Positions 1-8,232 of a stretch of 64,000 nt of DNA are shown here, piece by piece; positions within the stretch are counted from its first letter, which is position 1; each line of letters starts with the position of its first letter. Where the stretch lies: contig DATHBD010000063.1 in the NCBI GenBank assembly GCA_035296325.1, positions 1 to 64,000 of the forward strand, in the 5' to 3' direction. The notes under the pieces are model-generated. The model was not told the DNA's origin. It made no database searches and worked only from the letters and a program-made list of their open reading frames with translations. The stretch is from DATHBD01 sp035296325 (GTDB lineage: Bacteria; Actinomycetota; Actinomycetes; Mycobacteriales; Micromonosporaceae). Position numbers and translations under genes: made by a program.

Positions 1-188
1 TGTTGAAAACTTCACCCGGCAACAAACAATCTTGTCACCAAAGGAATCCAACCAACCCCCAGAAAAGAAGGCCGGCCAGGGTAAAAAATCTACTTTGGCA
101 CTGGCTATAACAAGCACCCTGTTGAGTTCTCAAACAACACCTACACACCGAAATCTGACCCGGGTTAGGGGCCCTACTTTGGGGCGGT
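1..188 (-). ncRNA. pre-16S rRNA leader of an rRNA operon (16S gene begins just outside the window)
   Basis: Read on the minus strand, this stretch matches the conserved actinobacterial rRNA leader. It has a boxA-like GTTGTTTGAGAACTCAACAG (minus, about 137-118), then a GGTGCTTG...AGCCAGTGCC block, a T-rich tract ending in ACCC, and GGATTCCTTTGG (minus, about 48-37). It runs out at position 1 in TTTTCAACA, the sequence that normally directly precedes the 16S start. The region is visibly poorer in GC than the rest of the window. The leader serves antitermination and RNase III processing. The 16S gene itself is not in the window, so the call rests on remembered leader similarity. Confidence 0.8.
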
Positions 189-194
189 CCTTAA

Positions 195-223
195 ACCATA
201 TCCGCTATGTTTCCCGGAGTCAA
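195..223 (-). promoter_or_regulatory. rRNA operon promoter (-35 TTGACT, 17 bp, -10 TATGGT)
   Basis: The -35 box TTGACT is at 223-218 on the minus strand and the -10 box TATGGT at 200-195, with an exact 17-bp spacer. The predicted transcription start is near 188, about 190 nt before the expected 16S gene. It is the strongest sigma-A/HrdB-like promoter seen in the window, as expected for rRNA. Confidence 0.75.
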
Positions 224-252
224 ATTGGGATGTGTCCCGATCTCACTACCGC

Positions 253-270
253 GAACGTGCTGACACGTTC
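253..270. promoter_or_regulatory. 18-bp inverted repeat upstream of the rRNA promoter
   Basis: GAACGTG at 253-259 and CACGTTC at 264-270 are perfect 7-bp arms around a 4-base centre (CTGA). The repeat is centred about 74 bp upstream of the predicted rRNA start site, outside the core promoter. That position and size suit a dimeric DNA-binding protein. I cannot name the regulator. Confidence 0.45.
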
Positions 271-592
271 AACAATGCGAAAGCTTCTAGGATTCGGCAG
301 GCCGTCCGCCGCGCCGCGTCAATTCGCGTCGTCTAGCGCCCGGGTCCCTGCCGGCTATCTATATTACTCCGGTCTCCCGCCGATTGCCAACTTGTGCGTG
401 GTGCACGTCGCGTGGCGCTCGTGGCCGTACCGGTCCACTACTCTACCCGGTTCCTCGCTGGTCGCCAACTCGCCGGGGCGAACTGGCGGAGATTGCGCGA
501 TGCCCGGTCCGGAACCCGAAGGCTCCGGTCGCTGCTGGCTGGTTGCCCGGCCCGCAAGCGCTCTGAAAGGTACGTCGATCAACCGGCCATCG
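271..592. other. intergenic region upstream of the rRNA promoter
   Basis: There is no convincing gene on either strand. Reading frames here lack ribosome-binding sites and sensible products. The only structure I can support is a possible second promoter at its upstream edge (567-596, minus). Confidence 0.5.
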
Positions 593-596
593 TCAA
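567..596 (-). promoter_or_regulatory. possible upstream rRNA promoter (-35 TTGACG, 18 bp, -10 TACCTT)
   Basis: On the minus strand TTGACG (596-591) and TACCTT (572-567) are separated by 18 bp, pointing towards the rRNA operon. It overlaps the last codon of the gene ending at 593. rRNA operons often have tandem promoters, so this could be a distal one, but the match is from inspection only. Confidence 0.4.
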
Positions 597-1084
597 GTCG
601 CGTCCGACCCGCCTGCCACGCCGGCCAGGAAGCCAGGGCGGGCATGCATGGCGAGCAAGGGCAGAAAGCCAAGGTCGGTCAGGCCGCCGGCCTGCGGCGA
701 CGTCTCGTCCGGCAGCACGCCGGCCGCGATCCGGCCATCGGCGGGCTCCGGGCCGTCCTCGGACTCCTCCATGTCGGCGAGCACGCGGTCCTGCTGGTCC
801 GGGGTCAGGCCGGTGAAGTGGGTGCCGAAGGTACCCCTACTGCGTCGGTCGAGCTCGGTGATCCCGGAAATGTACTTGCGTCGGACGAGGTCGAGCCCCC
901 GCTGTCGGGTGCGGGTCCGGTCGTGCGGCTCCGGGTCGCTCGGCGCAGCGCCCGAAAGGTACTGGTCAAGCAGGTCGACGGCCGTCTGGTGCTCATCGCG
1001 CCCCAGATCCCCGCTCGGGCCCATCCTGGCCAGCGCCGCCTGGACAGTCTCGCGCTGGTGCTGGTCGAAGAAGTGAACGCCCAT
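593..1084 (-). CDS. gluconate 2-dehydrogenase subunit 3-like protein, probably truncated
   Basis: 163 residues, ATG at 1084 preceded by GAGGAGG with good spacing. FFDQHQRETVQAALARM at the N-terminus, a DRRSRGTFG motif, LTPDQQDRVLADME and a terminal FLPLLAMHARPGFLA segment resemble the gluconate 2-dehydrogenase subunit 3 family, the small partner of GMC-type flavin oxidoreductases. Family members normally continue past this point with a (D/P)xYGGN motif and about 40 more residues. Here the frame stops soon after the GFLA segment. No GMC oxidoreductase gene lies beside it. It may be an orphan, degenerating copy. Family assignment is from motif memory. Confidence 0.55.
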   Translation of the reverse strand: MGVHFFDQHQRETVQAALARMGPSGDLGRDEHQTAVDLLDQYLSGAAPSDPEPHDRTRTRQRGLDLVRRKYISGITELDRRSRGTFGTHFTGLTPDQQDRVLADMEESEDGPEPADGRIAAGVLPDETSPQAGGLTDLGFLPLLAMHARPGFLAGVAGGSDAT

Positions 1085-1302
1085 TGCAGCCTCCTCGTGC
1101 ACCCGGGTCGGGCTCACCAGTACAGTCTCCCACCGCGGCGCTGCCAATCGCGGTTTCAGGCAGCGCACATTGTGACCATCGCGGCACGCGTCACCCTGTC
1201 ACCTTCTCGAGGGCGCGGATATGCGATCCACGTCACGGCGGGCACGCCGGGTCGGGCGGCGACGGACCGTAGGCCACCGGGGGCCACCTCGCGGTGCCGG
1301 GT

Positions 1303-2043
1303 TCAGAACGCCCAGCGCTGGCTTTCGGCCTCCCCGCACGCGCGCTGTTCGATCTTGCCGCCGCTGCGTGCCGCGCACTTACCGCTGTTCACGCTGACCA
1401 GCGCAAACGTCTCTGGGCCCTGCCACGTGATGGTCCAGCGCTGGTTGGGGCCCTGGTTGCAGCCCCAGACCTGGATCGGCGCCCGGTCCTCGCGGCTGCG
1501 CTTGGCGACGTCGAGGCACTTTCCGGCCGCCTCGTTGACCACGAAATACGAACCTTCGCTGGCCGGTGTGAGCCGCCACCGCTGAGAACCGGCGTCGCCG
1601 CATCCGGTGAGACGCGCGGCGGCGCCGTCCTTGTTCTCCGCGTCGACGCACTGGCCGGTCCCGGCGCTTCGCAGCACACCAGTCGCGGGCACCTGCTGAC
1701 TCGGCGGCGCCGAGGGTGTCGGTTCGACGCTCGGGGAGATCGTCGGCGACGCCGGCGCGCTGGCGGTCCCGGCCACGCCGCTGTCGCCGGGGTTCTGCGG
1801 CGCCACGGTCGGCGTCGGGCCCGCCGGGCTGGGAGAAACCAGCGCCTGCCCACCCATCACGCAGCCGGCGATCACGCCGACGACGAACACGCCAAGGGCG
1901 CCAGGCAGGAGCCATCGCCGATCCGCGAGCGGGACGCGGGCCCGCGCCGACCGTCCGCCCCCGGCGTCGGCAGCTTGTGCCGCTGGTCCAGTCGCCAACG
2001 GCAGCGGCTCCTCCGCCTCCCAGCTCGGCTCAGGCATATGCAC
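1303..2043 (-). CDS. membrane-anchored ricin B-type lectin domain protein
   Basis: 246 residues. A short cytoplasmic N-terminus (about 1-45) precedes one hydrophobic segment (about 46-68, LLPGALGVFVVGVIAG). A Pro/Ser/Thr-rich linker follows (about 72-118), then a C-terminal beta-trefoil lectin domain (about 119-246). The domain has repeated GxC and QRW signatures: GSQRWRL, GPNQRWTI, ESQRWAF, with CVDAENKDG and CLDVAKRS between them. It is probably an exported carbohydrate-binding protein tethered to the membrane. The ligand is unknown and no enzyme domain is fused. The start at 2043 has no clear Shine-Dalgarno; a second ATG two codons downstream is equally possible. Confidence 0.75.
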   Translation of the reverse strand: MHMPEPSWEAEEPLPLATGPAAQAADAGGGRSARARVPLADRRWLLPGALGVFVVGVIAGCVMGGQALVSPSPAGPTPTVAPQNPGDSGVAGTASAPASPTISPSVEPTPSAPPSQQVPATGVLRSAGTGQCVDAENKDGAAARLTGCGDAGSQRWRLTPASEGSYFVVNEAAGKCLDVAKRSREDRAPIQVWGCNQGPNQRWTITWQGPETFALVSVNSGKCAARSGGKIEQRACGEAESQRWAF

Positions 2044-2153
2044 GGGTCAATGATTACCCGCGCCGGCCCGAAACGCACCGGCGGGTATGAAGATCGGACT
2101 GTACGGCGCCGAAACCCGTCCCGGCTCCCGCGGCCGCCGGAGCGCATACCGGA

Positions 2154-2759
2154 CTAATCCCTGCCGGGCGCCTTGGCGCGGTGCCGGCGGTATGTGCTGA
2201 CGGTCCGGTCCCCGGCCAGCCAGAACCGCCACGGCAGGTCTTTTGCCCCGGTCACCCCGACCCGCGGACCCACCGCGATGGCGTCGGGCGGAACCGGCGC
2301 ACCGGCCGTCAGGTGCACGGGTGAGGCGGGGTCCAGCAGGTTCAGGCCGTAGGCCGCTCGGTCGATGCCCAGCGCCGCGCAGAGCCGAGCGGGACCGCGA
2401 GCCAGATCGACATCCGCACGTACGGCCGGACGCCTGGACCTGGCTATGTCGACGCCGTCCACGACCTCCCCGGCGCGCAGGAGCACAGCCGCGGCCTCGC
2501 CATCGGATCCGCAGACCACGTTGCAGCACCAGTGCATGCCGTAGGTGAAGTACACATACGCGTAGCCGGCCGGACCGAACATCACCGCGTTGCGCGCGGT
2601 CCTGCCCCGGAAGGCATGCGAGGCGGCGTCCCCGCCGCTCCCGGCGTATGCCTCGACCTCCGTGAGCCGCACCGTCACGCCACCGGCGGTGAGCAGGCAG
2701 TTGAGCAGACCACGGGCCGCTACGTCGGGTGGGCCGGCGAGCCGCTCGGCGACATCCAC
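2154..2759 (-). CDS. mpg: 3-methyladenine DNA glycosylase (AAG/MPG family)
   Basis: 201 residues, GTG start at 2759. It removes alkylated purines such as 3-methyladenine from DNA in base excision repair. Family motifs are present: TEVEAYAG near residue 34, SHAFRGRTARNAVMFG (about 47-62), YAYVYFTYGMHWCCNVV (about 67-83, with the catalytic-site Tyr/His region), and LARGPARLCAALGI (about 119-132). The length is that of bacterial members. It follows argH on the same strand after about 150 nt without a recognisable gene, so it may be read through from the arginine operon or have its own promoter. Confidence 0.88.
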   Translation of the reverse strand: MDVAERLAGPPDVAARGLLNCLLTAGGVTVRLTEVEAYAGSGGDAASHAFRGRTARNAVMFGPAGYAYVYFTYGMHWCCNVVCGSDGEAAAVLLRAGEVVDGVDIARSRRPAVRADVDLARGPARLCAALGIDRAAYGLNLLDPASPVHLTAGAPVPPDAIAVGPRVGVTGAKDLPWRFWLAGDRTVSTYRRHRAKAPGRD

Positions 2760-2910
2760 GGTGCCCGGTCCTACGACCAGGACCGGCAGGGCCTGGCCCC
2801 GAGCCGGCCCGCGGTCAACGACACCAGCCCGCGGGTGCCGACCAGGCGTCCCGGGTTGCCGGGAGGGGCGGTGCCGGCCGCACGGCTGCCGACCACGATC
2901 ACGTCGCTGC

Positions 2911-4395
2911 TCAGCGCGGCACCACCGATGCGCCCGCCCACTCCCGCCACCCGTCGAGCCGGTCGGCCACCGCGTCCAACTGATCCGCCACCGGCCCCGG
3001 GCCGGTGGAGCCCGGCGTGGTGCGGGCCGCGAGCGCTCCCGGCACGGACAGCACCTCGCGGACCTGCGGCGTCAGGTGCTCGCTGATCGCTGCAAGATCA
3101 GCGTCGCTCACCTCGTCCAGGCCGCACTCCCGCGCGACACACATCATCACCAGTCGTCCGGTGATGTCGTGCGCGTCGCGGAACGGCACTCCGTGCCGGA
3201 CCAGCCACTCCGCGACCTCGGTGGCCAATGTGTAGCCCACCGGCGCGGCGGCCGCCAGGCGATCCACCCGCACCGTCATCGTGAGGATCATCCCGGCCAG
3301 TGCCGGCAACACCAGCTCCAACGTGTCGACCGCGTCGAAGACCGGCTCCTTGTCCTCCTGCAGGTCCCGATCGTATGCAAGCGGCAGCCCTTTCAGCATG
3401 GTGAGCGTGCCGGCGAGGTGCCCGACGAGCCGACCCGATTTGCCGCGGGCCAGCTCGGCGACGTCTGGGTTTTTCTTCTGAGGCATGATCGACGAGCCGG
3501 TCGCGAAGGCGTCGTCGAGCTGCACCCAACCGAAGGACGGATTGGTCCAGAGCACGACCTCCTCGCCCAGACGGGACAGGTGCACCCCGGCGAGCGCGGC
3601 GATGAACAGGAACTCCGCCACGAAGTCGCGGTCTGATACCGCATCGATGGAGTTCGCCGCCGGCGCGGTGAACCCGAGCTCGCGGGCGACCTGCACCGGA
3701 TCCAGGCGGAGCGACGACCCGGCCAGGGCGCCGGCACCGAGCGGGCAGATCGCCGCGCGGGCATCCCAGTCGCGTAGCCGGTCCAGGTCTCGCAGCAACG
3801 CCTGGACGTGCGCCAACAACTGGTGACCGAAGCTGATCGGCTGCGCCGGCTGCAGGTGGGTGAAGCCCGGCGCGGGCGTGTCGATGTGTCGGCCGGCCTG
3901 CTCCACCAGCGCGTCGGCCAGCTCCACGAGCCGGGTGGCGACGCCGCGCACGTGGTCGCGCATGTACAGCCGGAGGTCGGTGGCGACCTGGTCGTTGCGG
4001 GAGCGGCCGGCGCGCAGCTTGCCGCCGAGCGTGCCGAGCCGTTCCAGCAGGCCACGCTCGAGCGCCGTGTGGACGTCCTCGTCGTCGATCGAGGGCCGGA
4101 AGGCACCCGCTGCGCAGGCGGACTCAAGATCATCCAGTGCGGCCAGCATCTGGCCCAGTTCCTCGGCGTCGAGCAACCCGGCGCGGGCCAGCACCCGGGC
4201 GTGCGCCCGGGATGCGGCCAGGTCGTAGGGGGCGAGCCGCCAGTCGAACTGCACGCTCACCGACAATCGGGCCAGCGCCTCGGCCGGCCCACCGGCGAAG
4301 CGCCCACCCCACAGCCGGGTCGTGCTCTGCTGCTTCGGCCCGTCATGCGGCGCCTCAGACGCCGTCGCGCCAACGTCCTCACTCACGGAAGACAT
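2911..4395 (-). CDS. argH: argininosuccinate lyase
   Basis: 494 residues, last gene of the arginine operon. It splits argininosuccinate into arginine and fumarate. The fumarase/aspartase superfamily signature GSSIMPQKKNPD (about residues 300-311) carries the catalytic serine loop. RLWGGRFAGG and GRSRNDQVATDLRLYMRD further confirm the subfamily. The ATG at 4395 lies 6 nt after the argG stop, with GGAGGG about 10 nt upstream inside the end of argG, so translation is probably coupled. The N-terminus has a roughly 25-residue extension before the conserved RLWGGRF, so a later start is possible. Confidence 0.96.
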   Translation of the reverse strand: MSSVSEDVGATASEAPHDGPKQQSTTRLWGGRFAGGPAEALARLSVSVQFDWRLAPYDLAASRAHARVLARAGLLDAEELGQMLAALDDLESACAAGAFRPSIDDEDVHTALERGLLERLGTLGGKLRAGRSRNDQVATDLRLYMRDHVRGVATRLVELADALVEQAGRHIDTPAPGFTHLQPAQPISFGHQLLAHVQALLRDLDRLRDWDARAAICPLGAGALAGSSLRLDPVQVARELGFTAPAANSIDAVSDRDFVAEFLFIAALAGVHLSRLGEEVVLWTNPSFGWVQLDDAFATGSSIMPQKKNPDVAELARGKSGRLVGHLAGTLTMLKGLPLAYDRDLQEDKEPVFDAVDTLELVLPALAGMILTMTVRVDRLAAAAPVGYTLATEVAEWLVRHGVPFRDAHDITGRLVMMCVARECGLDEVSDADLAAISEHLTPQVREVLSVPGALAARTTPGSTGPGPVADQLDAVADRLDGWREWAGASVVPR

Positions 4396-4401
4396 TGTGC
4401 T

Positions 4402-5604
4402 CTAGCCCTCCAGCCGGGCGTCCCGGGCGGCGGCCATCCGGCTCGGCAGCCCCCACAGGTCCACGAAACCCTTCGCCAACGACTGGTCGAACGTGTCGCC
4501 CGCGTCGTAGGTGGCCAGGCCGAAGTCGTACAGGCTGGCGTCGGAGCGCCGGCCGGTCACGGTGGCGCGCCCGCCTTGCAGGGTCAGTCGGATTTCGCCG
4601 GTCACCTGCTGCTGTGCATCCTGGATGAAGGCGTCCAGGGCGCGCTTGAGGGGCGAGAACCACAGCCCGTCGTATACCAGCTCGCCCCAGCGCTGGTCCA
4701 CGCTGCGCTTGAACCGGGCCAGGTCGCGCTCGACCGTGACGGCCTCGAGCTCCTGGTGGGCGGTGATGAGGGTGATGGCGCCGGGCGCCTCGTACACCTC
4801 GCGGCTCTTGATGCCGACGAGGCGGTCCTCGACCATGTCGAGCCGGCCGACCCCGTGTGCGCCGGCGCGCTGGTTCAGCTGGGCGATCGCCTGATACGGC
4901 GTGACGGCCTTTCCGTCGATGGCGACCGGCACACCGGCCTGAAACGTGATCACAACCTCGTCCGCGTCGCGCGGCACGGTCGGATCGGCGGTGTAGGCGT
5001 ACACGTCCTCGATCGGGGCGTTCCAGATGTCCTCCAGGAACCCGGTCTCCACCGCGCGGCCCCACAGGTTCTGGTCGATCGAGTACGGCGACTTGTGCGT
5101 CACGTCGATCGGCAACCGCCGCTCCTCGGCGTACGCGATGGCCTTGTCCCTGGTCCACGCGTAGTCGCGGGCCGGCGCGATGACCTTGAGGTCGGGTGCG
5201 AGCGCACCGATGCCGACCTCGAAGCGCACCTGATCGTTGCCCTTGCCGGTGCACCCGTGCGACACGATCGTGCCCCCGTGCGTACGGGCCGCCGCGACCA
5301 GGTGCTTCACGATCAGCGGCCGCGACAGCGCCGACAGCAGCGGGTACCGGTCCATGTAGAGCGCGTTGGCCTGCAGCGCCGGCACACAGAAGTCGGCCGC
5401 GAACTCGTCGCGGGCGTCGACCACCTCGGCCTCGACGGCGCCGCAGTCCAACGCCCGCTTGCGGATCATCTCGAGGTCCTCGCCGCCCTGGCCGACGTCG
5501 ACCGCGACGGCGATCACCTCCGCGCCGGTCTTCTCGGCGAGGTACGGGATGGCGACGGAGGTGTCCAGGCCCCCGGAGAAGGCCAGGACGACGCGCTCGG
5601 TCAT
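4402..5604 (-). CDS. argG: argininosuccinate synthase
   Basis: 400 residues. It ligates citrulline and aspartate using ATP. The N-terminal PP-loop motif LAFSGGLDTSV (about 8-18) binds ATP; the HGCTGKGNDQVRFE (about 114-127) and SPYSIDQNLWGR segments are typical. The ATG at 5604 has AAAGGAG nine bases upstream and overlaps the argR stop by 4 bases (ATGA). Placing argR inside the operon ahead of argG-argH is the usual actinobacterial order. Confidence 0.97.
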   Translation of the reverse strand: MTERVVLAFSGGLDTSVAIPYLAEKTGAEVIAVAVDVGQGGEDLEMIRKRALDCGAVEAEVVDARDEFAADFCVPALQANALYMDRYPLLSALSRPLIVKHLVAAARTHGGTIVSHGCTGKGNDQVRFEVGIGALAPDLKVIAPARDYAWTRDKAIAYAEERRLPIDVTHKSPYSIDQNLWGRAVETGFLEDIWNAPIEDVYAYTADPTVPRDADEVVITFQAGVPVAIDGKAVTPYQAIAQLNQRAGAHGVGRLDMVEDRLVGIKSREVYEAPGAITLITAHQELEAVTVERDLARFKRSVDQRWGELVYDGLWFSPLKRALDAFIQDAQQQVTGEIRLTLQGGRATVTGRRSDASLYDFGLATYDAGDTFDQSLAKGFVDLWGLPSRMAAARDARLEG

Positions 5605-6122
5605 GTGGTGGTGCTCCTTTCGGTGTCTTCTATCGGCTGTGCCCAGGTGGCGAACTTGGTGGCCAGTTCAGCGCCGCTGATGCCATCGCGGGCCACGACC
5701 AGGATCGTGTCGTCGCCGGCGATCGTGCCCGCAACCTCTTCGAAGCCGCAGCGGTCCAGTGCGCTGGCGAGGAACTGCGCGGCGCCGGGCGGCGTGCGGA
5801 GGACAGCGATGTTGCCGCTCGGGACCGCGCCGGTGAGCAGCTCCCGCAGCAGCCGGACCAGCCGGGCTGTCGGCTGCTCGGCCGGGCGCAGCACCGGGTT
5901 GCCGTCCTCCGGGATGAGGTACACCGCCGGGCCGCCGTCATGCTTTCGGACCTTCAACGCCCCCAGCTCCTCCAGGTCACGCGACAGTGTGGCCTGGGTG
6001 ACTCCGATCCCCTCGGCTGCGAGCATTTCGGCGAGATCGGTCTGCGAGCGCACGGTGCCGGTCCGGATCAAGGCCACGATCCGGTCGTGGCGGGCCGTCC
6101 GGGTGGTGTGCGCCGGCGTCAC
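5601..6122 (-). CDS. argR: arginine repressor ArgR
   Basis: 173 residues. A winged-helix DNA-binding domain (about 10-70, with TQATLSRDLEELGALKV as the recognition region) is followed by an arginine-binding, hexamer-forming domain (about 95-165, with GTIAGDDTILVVARD). It represses arginine synthesis when arginine is plentiful. I chose the GTG at 6122 because a GGGGAG lies 9 nt upstream. An in-frame TTG at 6131 overlaps the argF stop but sits directly against that Shine-Dalgarno, so it is less likely. Its probable target is the repeat in front of argC (11310-11335). Confidence 0.94.
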   Translation of the reverse strand: MTPAHTTRTARHDRIVALIRTGTVRSQTDLAEMLAAEGIGVTQATLSRDLEELGALKVRKHDGGPAVYLIPEDGNPVLRPAEQPTARLVRLLRELLTGAVPSGNIAVLRTPPGAAQFLASALDRCGFEEVAGTIAGDDTILVVARDGISGAELATKFATWAQPIEDTERSTTT

Positions 6123-6127
6123 CGTGC

Positions 6128-7054
6128 TCAACTCCCCTGCTCCAGCAGCCAGGTGAGCAGCGCTTTCTGCGCGTGCAGCCGGTTCTCCGCCTGGTCGAAC
6201 ACCGCGCTGGCGGGCCCGTCCATCACCTCGTCGGTGATCTCCTCGCCACGGTGCGCGGGCAGGCAGTGCAGCACCATCGCGTGCGGCGCGGCCCGGCTCA
6301 GCAACGCGGAGTCGATTCGGTACGGCAGGAACGGGGTGAGCCGGTCCAGCCCGTCGTCCTCCTGGCCCATCGAGACCCAGGTGTCCGTCGCCACCACATC
6401 GGCCCCGGCCACGGCCTGCGCCGGATCCCGGAGGACCGCCACCGAGCCGCCGGTGCCGCGAGCGATCTCCGCTGCCCGCGTCATCGCCGCAGGGTCCGGC
6501 TCGAAGCCCTCCGGCCCGGTGAGCCGGACGTGCATGCCCGCGGTTGCGCCGGCGAGCGCGTACGAATGTGCCATGTTGTTGGCGATGTCACCGGCGAATA
6601 CCAGGGTGCGCCCAGCGGTGCTGCCCAGCCGCTCCCGGATCGTCAGCAGGTCAGCGAGCAGCTGGCACGGGTGGAATCCGTCGGTCAGCGCGTTGATCAC
6701 CGGGACGGTCGCCGCGCCGGCCAACTCAGCCACCCGGGCGTCCGGCCCGGATCGGATCACGATCGCGGCGACGTAGCGCGACAGCACCCGAGCGGCGTCC
6801 GCGACGGACTCGCCGCGACCGAAGTGGGTCGTGAGGGCATCGATGATGATCGGGTGGCCCCCCAGCTCCGCGATGCCGGTCTCAAACGACACCCGGGTCC
6901 GCAGCGACGGCTTCTCGAAGATCACAGCGACAGCGCGCGGGCCGGCCAGGGGGCGCTCGGCGTACCGGTCGTACTTCATCTCCAGGGCGAGCGCGAGCAC
7001 CTGGGCCTGCTCGGGCGGGCTGAGATCGTCGTCACGCAGGAAGTGCACGGTCAT
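6128..7054 (-). CDS. argF: ornithine carbamoyltransferase
   Basis: 308 residues. It forms citrulline from ornithine and carbamoyl phosphate. Conserved sites: FEKPSLRTR (carbamoyl phosphate, about 47-55), the HPCQLLAD motif (about 131-138), and HCLPAHRGEEI near the C-terminus (ornithine and the catalytic Cys). The ATG at 7054 overlaps the argD stop by 4 bases (ATGA), which fixes the start. The frame stays open further upstream, but only as a shadow of argD. It competes with pyrB for carbamoyl phosphate made by carAB in this same window. Confidence 0.96.
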   Translation of the reverse strand: MTVHFLRDDDLSPPEQAQVLALALEMKYDRYAERPLAGPRAVAVIFEKPSLRTRVSFETGIAELGGHPIIIDALTTHFGRGESVADAARVLSRYVAAIVIRSGPDARVAELAGAATVPVINALTDGFHPCQLLADLLTIRERLGSTAGRTLVFAGDIANNMAHSYALAGATAGMHVRLTGPEGFEPDPAAMTRAAEIARGTGGSVAVLRDPAQAVAGADVVATDTWVSMGQEDDGLDRLTPFLPYRIDSALLSRAAPHAMVLHCLPAHRGEEITDEVMDGPASAVFDQAENRLHAQKALLTWLLEQGS

Positions 7055-8232
7055 GCCGTGGCCTCCGCGGCGGCGTCCAGTGCGGCGGGCAGCGCTGCCA
7101 GGAAGCCATCCACCTGCGCCTCGGTGACAATCAGCGGCGGTGCAAGGCGCAGCACATCCGGCTGCACGCCCTGCGCCAGGTACCCGGCGTCGAGCAGCGC
7201 GGCAGAGACCGCACCGGCGGCCGGCCGCGCCAGCACGACGCCGAGCAGCAGACCGGCGCCCCGCACAGTACTGACCAGCGGGTGACCCAACGCGGCGATC
7301 CCCTCGCGGAGCCGCTCCCCCATGCGCTTCACCGCGTCGAGCAGGCCCTCGGACTCGATCGTGTCCAGCACCGCCAACGCGGCGGCGCAGCACACCGGGT
7401 TTCCGCCGAACGTGCTGGCGTGCTGGCCGGCCTGCAGCAGCGAAGCCGCCGACCCGAACGTCAGGCATGCGCCGAGCGGGAGGCCACCGCCGAGCCCTTT
7501 GGCGAGCGTGATCACGTCCGGCTCCACGCCCTCGGCCTGGCAGGCATACCAGTACCCGGTCCGACCGATGCCGGTCTGCACCTCGTCCAGCGCGAGCAGC
7601 GCACCGTGCCGGGTGGTGATCTCCCGCGCGGCGGTGAGATAGCCGGCTGGCGGCACGACGACGCCGTTCTCGCCCTGGATCGGCTCCAACAGCACCATGG
7701 CGGTCCCGTCGGTGACCGCCGCGGCGAGGGCGTCGACGTCGCCGTACGGCACGTGGGTCACGTCGCCGGGCAGTGGACGGAACGGCTCAGCCTTGGCGGG
7801 CTGCCCGGTCAGCGCGAGCGCCCCCATGGTGCGGCCGTGAAACCCGCCGGACGCCGCCACGACGTGCGTGCGCCCGGTGCGGCGAGAGATCTTGAACGCC
7901 GCCTCGATCGCCTCGGCGCCGGAGTTGGTGTAGAACACCGACCCGTCCCGGCCCGCCAGTGTCAGCAGACGCTCGGCCAATTCGACGCCGGGCGAGGACG
8001 CGAACAGGTTGGACACGTGGCCCAGGGTGGCGATCTGACGGCTGACCGCGGCCACCACCGCCGGATGGGCGTGGCCGAGCACGTTGACCGCGACCCCGCC
8101 GAGGAAGTCCACGTAGGACTTCCCGGCCTCGTCGACGACCACGGCGCCAGCGCCGCTCACCAGCGCCATCGAGGGTGTACCGAGCGCCGGGTTCATCACA
8201 GCCGGCCAGCGTTGCAGGAGCGAGGACGTCAT
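7051..8232 (-). CDS. argD: acetylornithine aminotransferase
   Basis: 393 residues. A class III PLP-dependent aminotransferase that converts N-acetylglutamate semialdehyde to N-acetylornithine. Visible sites: NSGAEAIEAAFKISRR (PLP phosphate binding, about 105-120), GGFHGRTMGAL, LDEVQTGIGRTG (about 217-228) and ITLAKGLGGG carrying the Schiff-base lysine. The ATG at 8232 overlaps the argB stop (ATGA). The open frame continues upstream only as a shadow of argB. Confidence 0.95.
   Translation of the reverse strand: MTSSLLQRWPAVMNPALGTPSMALVSGAGAVVVDEAGKSYVDFLGGVAVNVLGHAHPAVVAAVSRQIATLGHVSNLFASSPGVELAERLLTLAGRDGSVFYTNSGAEAIEAAFKISRRTGRTHVVAASGGFHGRTMGALALTGQPAKAEPFRPLPGDVTHVPYGDVDALAAAVTDGTAMVLLEPIQGENGVVVPPAGYLTAAREITTRHGALLALDEVQTGIGRTGYWYACQAEGVEPDVITLAKGLGGGLPLGACLTFGSAASLLQAGQHASTFGGNPVCCAAALAVLDTIESEGLLDAVKRMGERLREGIAALGHPLVSTVRGAGLLLGVVLARPAAGAVSAALLDAGYLAQGVQPDVLRLAPPLIVTEAQVDGFLAALPAALDAAAEATA

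Noticed and set aside
364..672. 102-codon minus-strand frame as a continuation of the truncated gluconate dehydrogenase gene
   Set aside because: It does not restore the missing YGGN region and has no ribosome site; a simple frameshift repair is not supported.
32..1585. Long plus-strand open frame over the rRNA leader and two minus-strand genes
   Set aside because: No ribosome site or family similarity. It covers the rRNA promoter and runs antisense to genes with clear domains; long antisense frames are common at this GC content.
2760..2910. 44-codon minus-strand frame between argH and the glycosylase gene
   Set aside because: No ribosome site, no family, and not clearly coding; treated as intergenic.
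3808..6156. 782-codon plus-strand frame opposite argH, argG and argR
   Set aside because: Mirror frame of real genes; composition is Arg/Gly/Pro/Val-rich with no recognisable domain.
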